27,380 bases of DNA from NCBI GenBank assembly GCA_964391885.1, contig CAYMNU010000086.1, forward strand, positions 1-27,380, in the 5' to 3' direction. The notes beneath the pieces are model-generated. The model was given only the letters and a program-made list of their open reading frames with translations, searched no databases and was not told the origin of the DNA. The translations under genes were made by a program, and so were the position numbers. Below are positions 13,848-22,272 of the stretch, in pieces. The DNA comes from CAYMNU01 sp964391885 (lineage in GTDB: Archaea > Altiarchaeota > Altiarchaeia > JAFGQM01). Every line of letters starts with the position of its first letter. Position 1 is the stretch's first letter.

Positions 13848-15263
13848 ATGAAATCCGTGTCTGCGGAGGAAGCCGAGTCAGTAAAGGAGCAAGACATAGC
13901 AAAGCAAAAAATCTCCTGTACTGTCTACCAGGAAAGCGGCACCAACCCTGCGACCATCTCCGTCGTCCTCCCCACATTCAACAACGGCAACGATGAGTAC
14001 ATAAAAACCATGCAGATGGTTATGAGGAAGATTGGAAAGCTGATAGACCGAGGCGCTGTGGACGAGCTCGTCATCGTCGATGGGTCCCGTGATGACAAAG
14101 GCATGCCCGACGCCGACTTCATCAAATTCATGCTGGCGCTTTGCATCAAGAACTGCGAAACTTTTAGAAAAGAGGTGGACTTCGTCCGCTCTATGCCCGA
14201 GGGCAAGCAGAGGAGCATGGAAGGCCGCTTTGATTTTTCAGTGAGATTTTTGAGCCAGCTGGACCCCCTGCTGCATAAGATATTCCTCGACCACGAGCTC
14301 CTCACACAGGATGAGCTAGAGTTCCTGAAGAAAGGAAAGGGAGCTGGATTATGGTATTCCATACCCGTGACTTATGGAGACATAGTCTGCTTTGTGGATA
14401 GCGATATCAAGAGCTTCAGGAAATTCTATGTGGGTGCATTGTGCAAACCCATCCTGGACACATGGAAAAGCGATTGCAAAAGCAGGGACTGCAGCCCGGA
14501 TATAGTATTCTCAAAGGCTGTCTATACCAGAAAGAACGAGACCGCACAGGGCTTTAAGATGGGCGGCAGGCTGCAGAGGGCTGGTATGGCACCGCTCTTC
14601 AGGGCACTAGCGAGGAGGGGCTGTTTTGAGGGCCTGGAAAAGCTGGACTACCACGTCAGCGGGGAGTGTGCATTCTATATAGACGCGCTCAAGGACATAC
14701 ACTTCTCAAACGGCTATGACATCGAGACCTCTATCTTATGCCAGCTCTGGAAAGAGTACGGCATGGGCAGGATAGCGCAGGTGGATTTGGGGATATACCA
14801 GCACATCCCGGGCAGCGATGACCATGTCAGCGACATGATGCGCGAGATAGCTTCCGCCATTAAGCACTGGTGCACGGAGTATGGCATGCCTATAAACCGG
14901 GATGATATGTCAAAGGTTTATGCAAAGGAGGGCTATGCAATACTCGAAGAATACTGGGCTAAAGCCAAACGCCTTGAAGGCTTCTCATACGACAGCTCTG
15001 ACCGGCTGAACGACTCGAAGCGCGTGGACGAGTTCACCCAGATACTCAAAGAGTCCTGGGAAGGAGGAAAGCCGAAGCTACTAAAGGCATGGAAAGAGCT
15101 TGAGGAGAAAGCCAACGCAGAGCATGGCTACTCCTACCAGAACCTGAAGCTGTCCCTCAGGAAAAGGATAAATAAATTTACCTCGAATATGATATTATCT
15201 TCAATATACATAGACAGAAGCGATGACATCATACAGAAATATACTAGTGTTCACGGACCTTGA
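13848..15263 (+). CDS. gpgS: Glucosyl-3-phosphoglycerate synthase (GT81-like)
   Basis: 471 residues. It transfers glucose from a nucleotide sugar to 3-phosphoglycerate, the first step to the compatible solute glucosylglycerate. ISVVLPTFNNGNDEYIKT opens the GT-A fold; TYGDIVCFVDSDIKSF carries the DxD-type metal site; GGRLQRAGMAPLFRAL, YHVSGECAFYIDAL and the NGYDIETSILCQLWKEYG segment with IAQVDLGIYQH follow in the order seen in GpgS. It does not resemble the mannosyl (MpgS) type. It is longer than most relatives (about 320-400 residues), with an extra N-terminal 35 residues and an insertion around 100-150. The next gene overlaps by 41 bases and encodes the matching phosphatase, which supports the assignment. 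Confidence 0.75.
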   Translation: MKSVSAEEAESVKEQDIAKQKISCTVYQESGTNPATISVVLPTFNNGNDEYIKTMQMVMRKIGKLIDRGAVDELVIVDGSRDDKGMPDADFIKFMLALCIKNCETFRKEVDFVRSMPEGKQRSMEGRFDFSVRFLSQLDPLLHKIFLDHELLTQDELEFLKKGKGAGLWYSIPVTYGDIVCFVDSDIKSFRKFYVGALCKPILDTWKSDCKSRDCSPDIVFSKAVYTRKNETAQGFKMGGRLQRAGMAPLFRALARRGCFEGLEKLDYHVSGECAFYIDALKDIHFSNGYDIETSILCQLWKEYGMGRIAQVDLGIYQHIPGSDDHVSDMMREIASAIKHWCTEYGMPINRDDMSKVYAKEGYAILEEYWAKAKRLEGFSYDSSDRLNDSKRVDEFTQILKESWEGGKPKLLKAWKELEEKANAEHGYSYQNLKLSLRKRINKFTSNMILSSIYIDRSDDIIQKYTSVHGP

Positions 15264-16023
15264 CGGGACGCTCATAGACCATGACACGTATTCATGGAAG
15301 GCTGCGGAACCCGCAATCAGTAGACTGAAAGCAGGGGACATTCCAATCATCCCCTGCACATCCAAGACCCGCGCCGAAATAGAGTTTTACAGGAAGAGCA
15401 TGGGGCTGGAAAGCCCCTTCATTTCAGAGAACGGAGGGGGGATTTTCATACCCGAGGATTATTTCGGGTTCGATTACAGTTTTGATAGAAAAGCCGACGG
15501 CTACAACATCATCGAGCTGGGCAGGCCCTATGCTGAGATACGAAAGGCCATGGGCGAGCTGTCGTCCTATGGCAAACTAGAGGGCTTCGGAGACTGGGCT
15601 CCAGAAAGGCTGGCTGAGCATACTGGGCTGTCCCTGCGGGAGGCCGAGTTGGCCAAGGCTCGGGAATACGACGAGGCCTTTGTCTTTGAGGGCGATGAGG
15701 AAGGGCTGAAGAAAGCGATTGCGGGCATGGGCTTGGGCTGGACCAAGGGCGGGCGCTATTGGCACATAATGGGAAACAACGACAAGGGCAAGGCTGTGAA
15801 GATACTGGCAGGGCTTTACAAAACGGGGAGGAGGAGGCTGAAAACTGTCGGGCTCGGCGACTCGCTCAATGATTTGCCGATGCTTCAAGCCGTGGACATA
15901 CCCATACTCATCAGGAAGAAAGACGGGAGCTACGACGAGCGGGCGACCGTAGACCGATTACTGAAGACCGAAAAGCCCGGCCCTTCCGGCTGGAACGAAG
16001 AGATTCTAAGAATCCTGGGATAG
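15223..16023 (+). CDS. gpgP: Glucosyl/mannosyl-3-phosphoglycerate phosphatase (HAD)
   Basis: 266 residues of the HAD-IIB phosphatase class. FTDLDGTLID carries the nucleophile and acid Asp pair, IPCTSKTRAE the second motif (Thr/Ser), and GLGDSLNDLPML the metal-binding third motif. SENGGGIFIPEDYF is typical of the MpgP family, which removes phosphate from glucosyl- or mannosyl-3-phosphoglycerate to release the solute. Given the upstream GT81-type synthase, the glucosyl substrate is inferred. The ATG at 15223 lies 41 bases inside gpgS, so translation is coupled. Near the C-terminus the codons for TVDRLLKTEK consist of four heptamer repeat units (15947-15974), which suggests that the repeat has entered or shaped the coding sequence. 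Confidence 0.8.
   Translation: MTSYRNILVFTDLDGTLIDHDTYSWKAAEPAISRLKAGDIPIIPCTSKTRAEIEFYRKSMGLESPFISENGGGIFIPEDYFGFDYSFDRKADGYNIIELGRPYAEIRKAMGELSSYGKLEGFGDWAPERLAEHTGLSLREAELAKAREYDEAFVFEGDEEGLKKAIAGMGLGWTKGGRYWHIMGNNDKGKAVKILAGLYKTGRRRLKTVGLGDSLNDLPMLQAVDIPILIRKKDGSYDERATVDRLLKTEKPGPSGWNEEILRILG
15947..15974 (+). repeat. Heptamer repeat run inside gpgP, 4 units
   Basis: CCGTAGA, CCGATTA, CTGAAGA and CCGAAAA follow at exact 7-base spacing and are translated as part of the C-terminal region of GpgP. Confidence 0.55.
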
Positions 16024-16076
16024 TTTTTACTAGTCCATACATGCCCGCTAAAAATGCTGCGCCTTGTTGCGGCCCC

Positions 16077-16089
16077 GATTTTTATAGAG
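16077..16089 (+). promoter_or_regulatory. TATA-like promoter before the 168-residue protein
   Basis: GATTTTTATAGAG is centred 26 bases before the ATG at 16110 and lies downstream of an earlier in-frame ATG at 16041, so it decides in favour of 16110. Confidence 0.5.
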
Positions 16090-16109
16090 CCTGTCGTTAT
16101 ATTAACAAA

Positions 16110-16613
16110 ATGCTCCGGCGACGCACCATGACCAAGGCCTTCCTGGTAGGCATACAGGAGATGGAAGAGAAGATAGGTGCAAAAGAGACAGACGAGTGGA
16201 TGAAAAAAATCGGCGAGAGGCTTGCCGAGATGGAGGGTCCCGGGCTCATGGGCGACCAGACAGACCATCTCTACTGCTTCAGGATATGCCTCTTCGCGCC
16301 GAAGCTTGACGATTTCATAGCCGAGATGGGGCTCCCGAAAGAGCACGAGCAGATACTCAAATATATTAAAGCAAGATATGACGGGCCCGAGGGCGCCGCC
16401 CCGGTGAACGTCATGTGCTCTATGTGTTATGCTTACAGGAAGAAGAGGGCGCAGCTGGCCGGCAAAAAAGACATGCTTCACCTGGCTGCGAAATACAAGT
16501 TAACAGGTGACGAGAATTACAACGACAAGAAGCTGCTGGAAAAAGCAGGCTACACAAAGGCCAAACTGAAGAAGCTGCTGAATGATTACGACTGTATAAA
16601 CAAGTACATCTGA
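16110..16613 (+). CDS. Cytoplasmic protein of unknown function
   Basis: 167 residues from the ATG at 16110, chosen by promoter spacing; ATG 16128 (MTKAFLVGIQEMEEKIG) is a second option. It is largely helical and charged. A central segment keeps four cysteines (YCFRICLF and VMCSMCYAYRKK) that could bind a metal or a thiol substrate. The C-terminus is Lys-rich. I do not recognise the family. It sits between the glucosylglycerate genes and the glycosidase, so a link to that pathway is possible but not shown. Confidence 0.6.
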   Translation: MLRRRTMTKAFLVGIQEMEEKIGAKETDEWMKKIGERLAEMEGPGLMGDQTDHLYCFRICLFAPKLDDFIAEMGLPKEHEQILKYIKARYDGPEGAAPVNVMCSMCYAYRKKRAQLAGKKDMLHLAAKYKLTGDENYNDKKLLEKAGYTKAKLKKLLNDYDCINKYI

Positions 16614-16635
16614 GCTAAACCCATAAATTCATCAA

Positions 16636-17835
16636 ATGAACCCGAAAGAAGCCAGGCTGCTTTACAAGAGCAGCTTGAAGATACTAAAAGGAAACCAGCA
16701 TAAAAACGGGGGCTGGTATGCCTCGCCGCCGGGCACGCGCTACCCCTATGTCTACGCCAGAGACCATTCAGTAGACATACTCGGAGCGATAAGCGGAGGG
16801 CTTTTCAAACAAGCGAGGAAGGGCTTGGAATTCATGCTCGAGCACCAGAAGCCAAACGGGGAATTTGCCCAGAGGTATGACACGGACGGCAACGACAGGT
16901 CATACAAGGAATTGCAAATAGACGGGAACGGACTAGTGCTTTTTGCGCTTGGGGATTATTGCGAGAAAAGCGGTGACTTGTCAATCGCCGGGGAATATTG
17001 GGATGTTGTTGTCAAGGGTGCGGGCTATATAATCCAGAATATGAATAAGGAAGTCAACCTTGTCCACACCATCAACAGCATACATGAATACCCGGCCTAC
17101 GAGCACGGGTTTGAGATCTATGCCAACTCGGCATGCTACGGGGGCTTAGAGGCAGTCAGCCGAATAGGAATGCTGCTGGATAAGAAAACTGACGGCATCG
17201 GGCCTGCGAAAAAGAGGTTAGGTGCCGGGATTACAAAGGCGCTCTGGAGCCCTAAGAGAAAGAGCTTCATCAAGAACATAAGGATAAAGGACAAGACATC
17301 AAAGCCCCTAGGCTACGACCCTTATTCCTCGGTGGTTACGGACGTGGATGCAGCACTCTATGCGCCGGCCTATTTCGGCGTCGTCGAGGACAGCGACCCC
17401 AAGATGCTTGTGACCACTGAACGCATCCACAGGGAGCTCTGGGATATGGAATTAGGGGGCCTAAACCGATATCCCGAAAGCTGGGGAAGAAACAACGGGG
17501 GCTACGGCCCATGGCCGCACTTCACCGCCATGCTTGCAAGGCACTATACAAGGACCGACATGAAATGGATGGCCAACATGTATCTCTCCTGGATAATAGA
17601 CAAGTCCTATGAGTATTTATTACCTGAGCACGTCACCACACAGGGGAGGTTCGAGCTTTGGGAAGAGGAGTATAGGAATGCATGCATCATGCGCGACGAC
17701 AAGAAGGTCATGATAGACGGCATCAGGTCCCACCCTATGTGGGAAACCGGCCTTGCCTATGTTGTCGTGCCCCTTATCTGGCCGCATGCAGAATACATAA
17801 TGGCCTACAACGAGTACAAGGAAAAGTATCTTTAA
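16636..17835 (+). CDS. GH15-like glucoamylase/glycosidase
   Basis: 399 residues of the six-hairpin (alpha/alpha)6 type. YVYARDHSVDILGA and the EFAQRYDTDGN segment match the substrate-binding region of archaeal GH15 enzymes. RFELWEEEYRNACIM resembles the family's general-acid segment (LWEE), and HPMWETGLAYVVVPLIWPHAEY near the C-terminus fits the second catalytic half. It lacks the N-terminal beta-sandwich of classical archaeal glucoamylases, has no signal peptide and is therefore cytoplasmic. Members remove terminal glucose from alpha-glucans or small glucosides. The neighbourhood makes glucosylglycerate turnover or intracellular glucan use plausible; this is inference. It ends in a four-base convergent overlap with the Na/Pi gene. 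Confidence 0.7.
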   Translation: MNPKEARLLYKSSLKILKGNQHKNGGWYASPPGTRYPYVYARDHSVDILGAISGGLFKQARKGLEFMLEHQKPNGEFAQRYDTDGNDRSYKELQIDGNGLVLFALGDYCEKSGDLSIAGEYWDVVVKGAGYIIQNMNKEVNLVHTINSIHEYPAYEHGFEIYANSACYGGLEAVSRIGMLLDKKTDGIGPAKKRLGAGITKALWSPKRKSFIKNIRIKDKTSKPLGYDPYSSVVTDVDAALYAPAYFGVVEDSDPKMLVTTERIHRELWDMELGGLNRYPESWGRNNGGYGPWPHFTAMLARHYTRTDMKWMANMYLSWIIDKSYEYLLPEHVTTQGRFELWEEEYRNACIMRDDKKVMIDGIRSHPMWETGLAYVVVPLIWPHAEYIMAYNEYKEKYL

Positions 17836-19436
17836 TAGCCCAGCGTCACTACGTTCACTATATTGTGCGCATGGTCCGATATCCTCTCCAGATTGTTGAC
17901 CAGGCTTAGGAAGGTCGGGCCGCAGCGTGGGTCGCAGACGCCTACTTTTTCGCGCGCTATATGGTTCTCATTTGCCTTTTCTTTCAGGGAATCTATCTCG
18001 GCTTCGAGGCATAATACCTTTTTTGCCAAGCGCCCGTCGTTCGTTGCCATTACCTCCAGAGCCCCAACCAAGCTCTTTTGGGATTTTTCAAATATAATAT
18101 CCAGCTCTGACAATGCCCCCTCTGAGAACACCATGCCTTCCTTTATTTTAGTGCGGCTGTGGCGGGCGAGATGGTTTATGTGGTCGGAGGTCCTCTCGAT
18201 GTCCGAAATGGTGTGGACAAGAACCGAGAGTTCTTTTGATTGGGAAGCAGATAGCGCATCCTGATTAATTTCCTTGAGGAAGTTATCGAGAGAGGCATAA
18301 ATGCAGTCTACTGACATTTCTTTCTTTTCTATCGCCTGGGCATGCTTGAGAGAGCCCTGGAAAATGAGTTTGCGGGCATCCTTCATCATGCCCAGCACTA
18401 TGCCACCCATGTATTCCGCTTCCATTTTTGCCTGCTCCAAGGCAAGTGATGGCGTCGCCAAAAGGTTCTTGTTTATGTACTTGCTTCCGCTTTCAATCCG
18501 TATTTCCTCCCCCGGCAAAAGCTTCTTGGCCAGGATTATGAAAAACCCTGAGAAAGGGAGAAGCAGCATTGTTGCGACCAGATTGAAGGCCAAGTGGGCA
18601 TTTGCAACCTGCCTTGCAAGGTCGCCTGAACTGCCCTCTATGAAAACAGAGAACATGGGGAGCAGGGGGAGGAATATCAGCACCCCAAAAAGGTTGAACA
18701 TCACATGCACCATTGCCGCGCGCTTTGCCGAAAGCGTTGCAGCAAGAGAGGCAAGGACCGCGGTTATGCATGTCCCAACGTTGGCGCCGAGAAGAAGGGG
18801 GATTGCAGATGCGAGGCTTATCAGACCGCCGGAAGACATCGCGACTACTAGCGCCGTAGTAGCCGAGCTGCTCTGCACAAGGGCAGTGAAAACCATGCCT
18901 GCAAAAAGCCCTAGCAGGGGGTTTGAAGCAAAGCTCGATAAGAGGTCCATGAAGGCCGGCTCATTCTTGAGGGGCGATACTCCGTCGCTCATAAGTATCA
19001 TGCCCAGGAATATCATGCCAAAGCCCATAATGACCTGGCCGATACCCGAATACTTGCGGTTCTTTGACCTCATAAGTATCAGGCCCAGAGCCATCGCAGG
19101 GAAGGCAAGAAGAGTAATCTTGAATGCTATTATCTGCGCAGTCACGGTTGTGCCTATGTTGGCACCCATTATGACAGGGACTGCGGATTTCAGGGTCATA
19201 ACGCCGCCGCTTATAAGGCCGACCACGGTTACGGTCGTAAGGCTCGAGCTTTGGACTAATGATGTAAATACCGTGCCTACAGCAACGCCCTTGAGGCGGT
19301 TGCTGGTTAGCTTATGCAGTATCCCTTTCAGGCGCGCTCCGGCAGTCTTTTGCAGGCCGCCGCTAAGGAGCTGCATCCCGTAAATGAAAACGGCCAGGCC
19401 GCCGATTACGTAGAATAAGATGTACATCCAATCCAT
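17832..19436 (-). CDS. Na+/phosphate cotransporter family protein with PhoU-like tail
   Basis: 534 residues. The N-terminal 300 residues hold about eight membrane helices and two inverted repeats, each with the substrate motif QSSS (SLVQSSSLTTVTVVG and ALVQSSSATTALVVA) plus GANIGTTVTAQ and GANVGTCITAV. The C-terminal 200 residues are a soluble PhoU-like helical domain (ERTSDHINHLARHSR, LERISDHAHNIVNVV). Family members import phosphate with sodium; the PhoU part probably senses phosphate or controls flux. The length is normal. The ATG at 19436 follows a strong TATA box that overlaps the 3' end of hydA, so it has its own promoter. Phosphate supply would suit the sugar-phosphate chemistry of its neighbours, but this is speculative. 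Confidence 0.88.
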   Translation of the reverse strand: MDWMYILFYVIGGLAVFIYGMQLLSGGLQKTAGARLKGILHKLTSNRLKGVAVGTVFTSLVQSSSLTTVTVVGLISGGVMTLKSAVPVIMGANIGTTVTAQIIAFKITLLAFPAMALGLILMRSKNRKYSGIGQVIMGFGMIFLGMILMSDGVSPLKNEPAFMDLLSSFASNPLLGLFAGMVFTALVQSSSATTALVVAMSSGGLISLASAIPLLLGANVGTCITAVLASLAATLSAKRAAMVHVMFNLFGVLIFLPLLPMFSVFIEGSSGDLARQVANAHLAFNLVATMLLLPFSGFFIILAKKLLPGEEIRIESGSKYINKNLLATPSLALEQAKMEAEYMGGIVLGMMKDARKLIFQGSLKHAQAIEKKEMSVDCIYASLDNFLKEINQDALSASQSKELSVLVHTISDIERTSDHINHLARHSRTKIKEGMVFSEGALSELDIIFEKSQKSLVGALEVMATNDGRLAKKVLCLEAEIDSLKEKANENHIAREKVGVCDPRCGPTFLSLVNNLERISDHAHNIVNVVTLGY

Positions 19437-19456
19437 TGTAGAGAGTAACGGGAGGA

Positions 19457-19471
19457 AATATATAAATTAAC
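19457..19471 (-). promoter_or_regulatory. TATA box of the Na/Pi cotransporter gene
   Basis: The minus strand reads GTTAATTTATATATT, centred 27 bases before the ATG at 19436. It touches the end of the hydA gene, so transcription restarts there. Confidence 0.55.
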
Positions 19472-21144
19472 TAGAAAGGGCTTCTCTTAAAGTACCTGGT
19501 GTGGAGCAGCTCTTCTGATTTAGCGCTAAGCGGCTCGCCAAGGAACTCTGAATATATCCTTTTGACCAGAGGATTCTCATGCGACTTGCGCAGTGGCAGG
19601 CGGGCATCTTCCCGATAGATGGCTTCCATCCTCTTGATTATCTTTTCTTTGGAGTATGGCAGGGGCTGGCCGCCTCCACCCACGCAGCCCCCGGGGCAGG
19701 CCATTATCTCTATGAAATGGTAGTCGTTTTTTCTCTTCAGCAGCTCTCTTGCATTGCGGAGGCCGTTGGCCGCAGCGAAGCGGAGTTCCTTGTTGTTGAT
19801 TGTGATTGTGCCCTCCTTGATGCCGTCCATGCCCCTCAGCTGCTCGAATTCTATCTTCTCCAGCTTTTTGCCGGACGCAATCTCGTATGAGGTCCTGAGG
19901 GCGGCTTCCATCACGCCCCCACTAGAGCCGAAGACTGCTGCAGCGCCCGTTGAGATGCCTAATGCGGGGTCAAATTCCTCGTCTTCCAATGCTGAGAAGT
20001 CCACATCGAAATATTTTATCAGTTTTGAGGCCTCCCTAGTAGTCAGGACATAGTCCACCCCGCTTTTGAGCTCAGGGCGGGTCGACTCGAACTTCTTCGC
20101 CGTGCAGGGCATTACTGAGACTACGGCTATGTTTTTGCGCGGGATGCCTTCCTTCTTTGCGTAGTAGGTCTTTGCCAGGGTCCCGAGCATCTCATGCGGG
20201 CTTTTGCAGGTTGACATATTGCCAATCAGGTCGTGATAAAAATGCTCCATGAACTTTATCCAGGCAGGGCAGCAGGTTGTAATCATGGGGAAGGGCCCGC
20301 CCTTGTCAAGCCGTTTAAGGAACTCAGCTGACTCTTCCATGATGGTCATGTCCGCGCCCAGATTTGTGTCAAAGACCTTGTCAAAGCCGCAGCGGCGCAG
20401 GGCAGCGGCCATTTTACCTGTAACAAGCGAGCCGGGCGGCATTCCGAAATTCTCGCCTATCGACACCCTTATCGAGGGTGCCGTCTGCACTATGACATGC
20501 TTCTTCTTTTCCTTGAGCAGGGCGATCACTTCCTTCAGGTGTTCCCTTTCGCTTATTGCGCCCACTGGGCAAGCAGCGATGCACTGTCCGCATTTTATGC
20601 ATGCCACCTCGTTCAGGCTGTGCTCGAAATAGGGCGTGACCCGCTCGTGGTGTGCCCTTCCCGCGAAGTCGATGGCATATGTCGCCTGGACTTCAGCACA
20701 TACCTTGACGCACCTCCCGCAGTTTATGCAGAGCTTGTTGTCCCTCACGACTGCAGAGCCCAGCTCGGAAGTATATTTCCTGGTCGGGTCAAACCGGGAG
20801 TGCTTGATGCCGAGGTCGGCTATTATCTTGCAAAGGTCGTGCTCTTCATTAGGAATCATGCAGGACTTGATATGCTCGGGCATCAAGAGCTCAATGATGA
20901 CGCGCCTTGCCCTCTTGACCTTTTCGGACGCCGTGAGTATCTCCATGCCTTCTTCGGGGTATGTGGAACAGGATGTGAGAAGCTTGCCCCTCACTTCAAC
21001 AACACAAAGGCGGCACCTGGATTCAGGCTCAAGGCCTTCCTGATGGCAGAGCGTAGGCACATTGACACCATTGTCGCGCAGTATCTGAAGCAGTGTTTTT
21101 TTAGCGTCGCATTCAGTTTCCTTGCCGTCAATCACTATCTTCAT
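19471..21144 (-). CDS. hydA: [FeFe]-hydrogenase catalytic subunit HydA
   Basis: 557 residues. It makes or oxidises H2 at an H-cluster. Cys33, 44, 47 and 59 bind an N-terminal [2Fe-2S]. The next site keeps His91, Cys95 and Cys105 but has Pro98 where a cysteine is expected, so the His-ligated [4Fe-4S] is probably altered. Cys139/142/145/149 and Cys182/185/188/192 bind two [4Fe-4S] clusters. The H-cluster loops are intact: TTCCPAW (289-295, including the proton-relay Cys291), MPCTAKKFE and MACPGGCVGGGGQP. There is no C-terminal extra [2Fe-2S] domain. It is the last gene of hydC-hydB-hydA and overlaps hydB by four bases. The trimer should couple H2 to NAD(H), possibly with ferredoxin (bifurcating type). 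Such enzymes are mainly bacterial; archaeal examples are known in DPANN lineages. Maturases HydE, F and G are not in this window. Confidence 0.92.
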   Translation of the reverse strand: MKIVIDGKETECDAKKTLLQILRDNGVNVPTLCHQEGLEPESRCRLCVVEVRGKLLTSCSTYPEEGMEILTASEKVKRARRVIIELLMPEHIKSCMIPNEEHDLCKIIADLGIKHSRFDPTRKYTSELGSAVVRDNKLCINCGRCVKVCAEVQATYAIDFAGRAHHERVTPYFEHSLNEVACIKCGQCIAACPVGAISEREHLKEVIALLKEKKKHVIVQTAPSIRVSIGENFGMPPGSLVTGKMAAALRRCGFDKVFDTNLGADMTIMEESAEFLKRLDKGGPFPMITTCCPAWIKFMEHFYHDLIGNMSTCKSPHEMLGTLAKTYYAKKEGIPRKNIAVVSVMPCTAKKFESTRPELKSGVDYVLTTREASKLIKYFDVDFSALEDEEFDPALGISTGAAAVFGSSGGVMEAALRTSYEIASGKKLEKIEFEQLRGMDGIKEGTITINNKELRFAAANGLRNARELLKRKNDYHFIEIMACPGGCVGGGGQPLPYSKEKIIKRMEAIYREDARLPLRKSHENPLVKRIYSEFLGEPLSAKSEELLHTRYFKRSPF

Positions 21145-22271
21145 CGTAGCCTCCGGTTCTTCTGCTCTCTGGCCCTTTCCTCAAACTCCGGTCTGAAATG
21201 CTTCAGCGCCGTCAGCAGGTGCTTTGTTGATGTCTGCCCGAGCTGGCAGGAGGAAGTCTCGCTTATCACCTCGGCGAGCTCCTGAAGCGTTTCAAGGTCT
21301 TCCATCTTTGTGTTCTTCATAGAGATGTTCTCAAGAAGTGCAAGTACCCTCATTGTGCCCTCTCTGCATGGAGTGCACTTTCCGCAGCTCTCGAACTCGT
21401 AGAACTTGGAGATGTTCGTGGCCATGTCTACTATGGATTTCGTCTCGTCCACAACTATGACGGTGCATGCGCCCAGCATGCAGTCGCTCCCGCAGACATT
21501 CTCAGTCAGAGGCATGTCCTTGTAGGGCATGCAGCCGCCGAAGCATCCGAAATAGACTGCCTTTATTTTGTTTTTTGGAACACCCATTTCGACAAGCTTT
21601 TTCAGGCTTGTGCCTAGGGGAAGCTCGTAGACCCCGGGCCTTGAGACGTCGCCCGATAGGCAGTATAAGCGCAAGCTAGGGTCCCAGCCGCCCAGGAGGG
21701 CCAGCGGGGCATTGGCCAGCGTTTCGACATTGTTTATCAGCGTGGGCTTCCCGAAGAGGCCGGATGAGCAGGGATATGGCGGCCTGGCCCTGGCCTGGCC
21801 ACGCTCGCCCTGCATCGAAGAGATTATCGCAGTCACCTCTCCGCAGATGTATGCGCCTGCGCCCACTAGGATAGTTATCTCCAGGTCCGAGCCCGTTTTC
21901 CGAATCGCTTCCTGAATCGCTTTCTTCAGCTTCCGCTCAAGATAGTCGTACTCGCCGCGCAGATAGATGAATGCCTTTTTCGCATTGACGGCATATGCGG
22001 CGATGAGAATGCCCTCGATTACCAGAAGGGGGTTGTTTTCTATTATGAACCTGTCTTTGAAACTGCCGGGCTCACCCTCGTCTGCATTGCAGATGAGGTA
22101 TTTCTCGCCCCCGGGCTGCTGTGATACCTCTTCCCATTTAAGGCCTGTGGAGAAGCCTGCCCCGCCCCTGCCGCTGAGGCCCTTGGCTTTGATTAGCCCT
22201 ATTGTTTTTTTCCTGCCCATGCTGCTTGCTCTGCGGTAGGCTGCAAAATCCGTTGTGCGAAGTATCTGCAT
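21141..22271 (-). CDS. hydB: NAD(H)- and FMN-binding hydrogenase subunit HydB (NuoF-like)
   Basis: 376 residues, the core of a NuoF-type subunit. GRGGAGFSTGLKWE binds FMN, NADEGEPGSFKDR binds NADH and GAGAYICGEVTAI is the flavin region, in which the usual second Glu of GEETA is Val. ESCGKCTPCREG plus a later Cys in SSCQLG bind a [4Fe-4S]. Bacterial HydB proteins of about 600 residues add an N-terminal thioredoxin-like [2Fe-2S] domain and a C-terminal two-cluster ferredoxin; both are missing. This leaves a minimal electron entry module passing electrons between NAD(H) and HydA. The gene starts one base after the hydC stop and overlaps hydA by four bases. Confidence 0.9.
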   Translation of the reverse strand: MQILRTTDFAAYRRASSMGRKKTIGLIKAKGLSGRGGAGFSTGLKWEEVSQQPGGEKYLICNADEGEPGSFKDRFIIENNPLLVIEGILIAAYAVNAKKAFIYLRGEYDYLERKLKKAIQEAIRKTGSDLEITILVGAGAYICGEVTAIISSMQGERGQARARPPYPCSSGLFGKPTLINNVETLANAPLALLGGWDPSLRLYCLSGDVSRPGVYELPLGTSLKKLVEMGVPKNKIKAVYFGCFGGCMPYKDMPLTENVCGSDCMLGACTVIVVDETKSIVDMATNISKFYEFESCGKCTPCREGTMRVLALLENISMKNTKMEDLETLQELAEVISETSSCQLGQTSTKHLLTALKHFRPEFEERAREQKNRRLR

Positions 22272-22272
22272 T

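Noticed and set aside
13848..15263. Mannosyl-3-phosphoglycerate synthase
   Set aside because: The motif order (DSDI, GGRL, SGECAFY, QVDLG) is that of the glucosyl GpgS type and not of archaeal MpgS.
18301..19383. Long open frame on the plus strand opposite the Na/Pi cotransporter gene
   Set aside because: It mirrors a well-supported membrane protein; its translation is rich in Arg, Ser and Pro without motifs.
20497..21285. Plus-strand open frame opposite hydA/hydB
   Set aside because: It overlaps two iron-sulfur genes with intact motifs on the other strand and shows no family resemblance.
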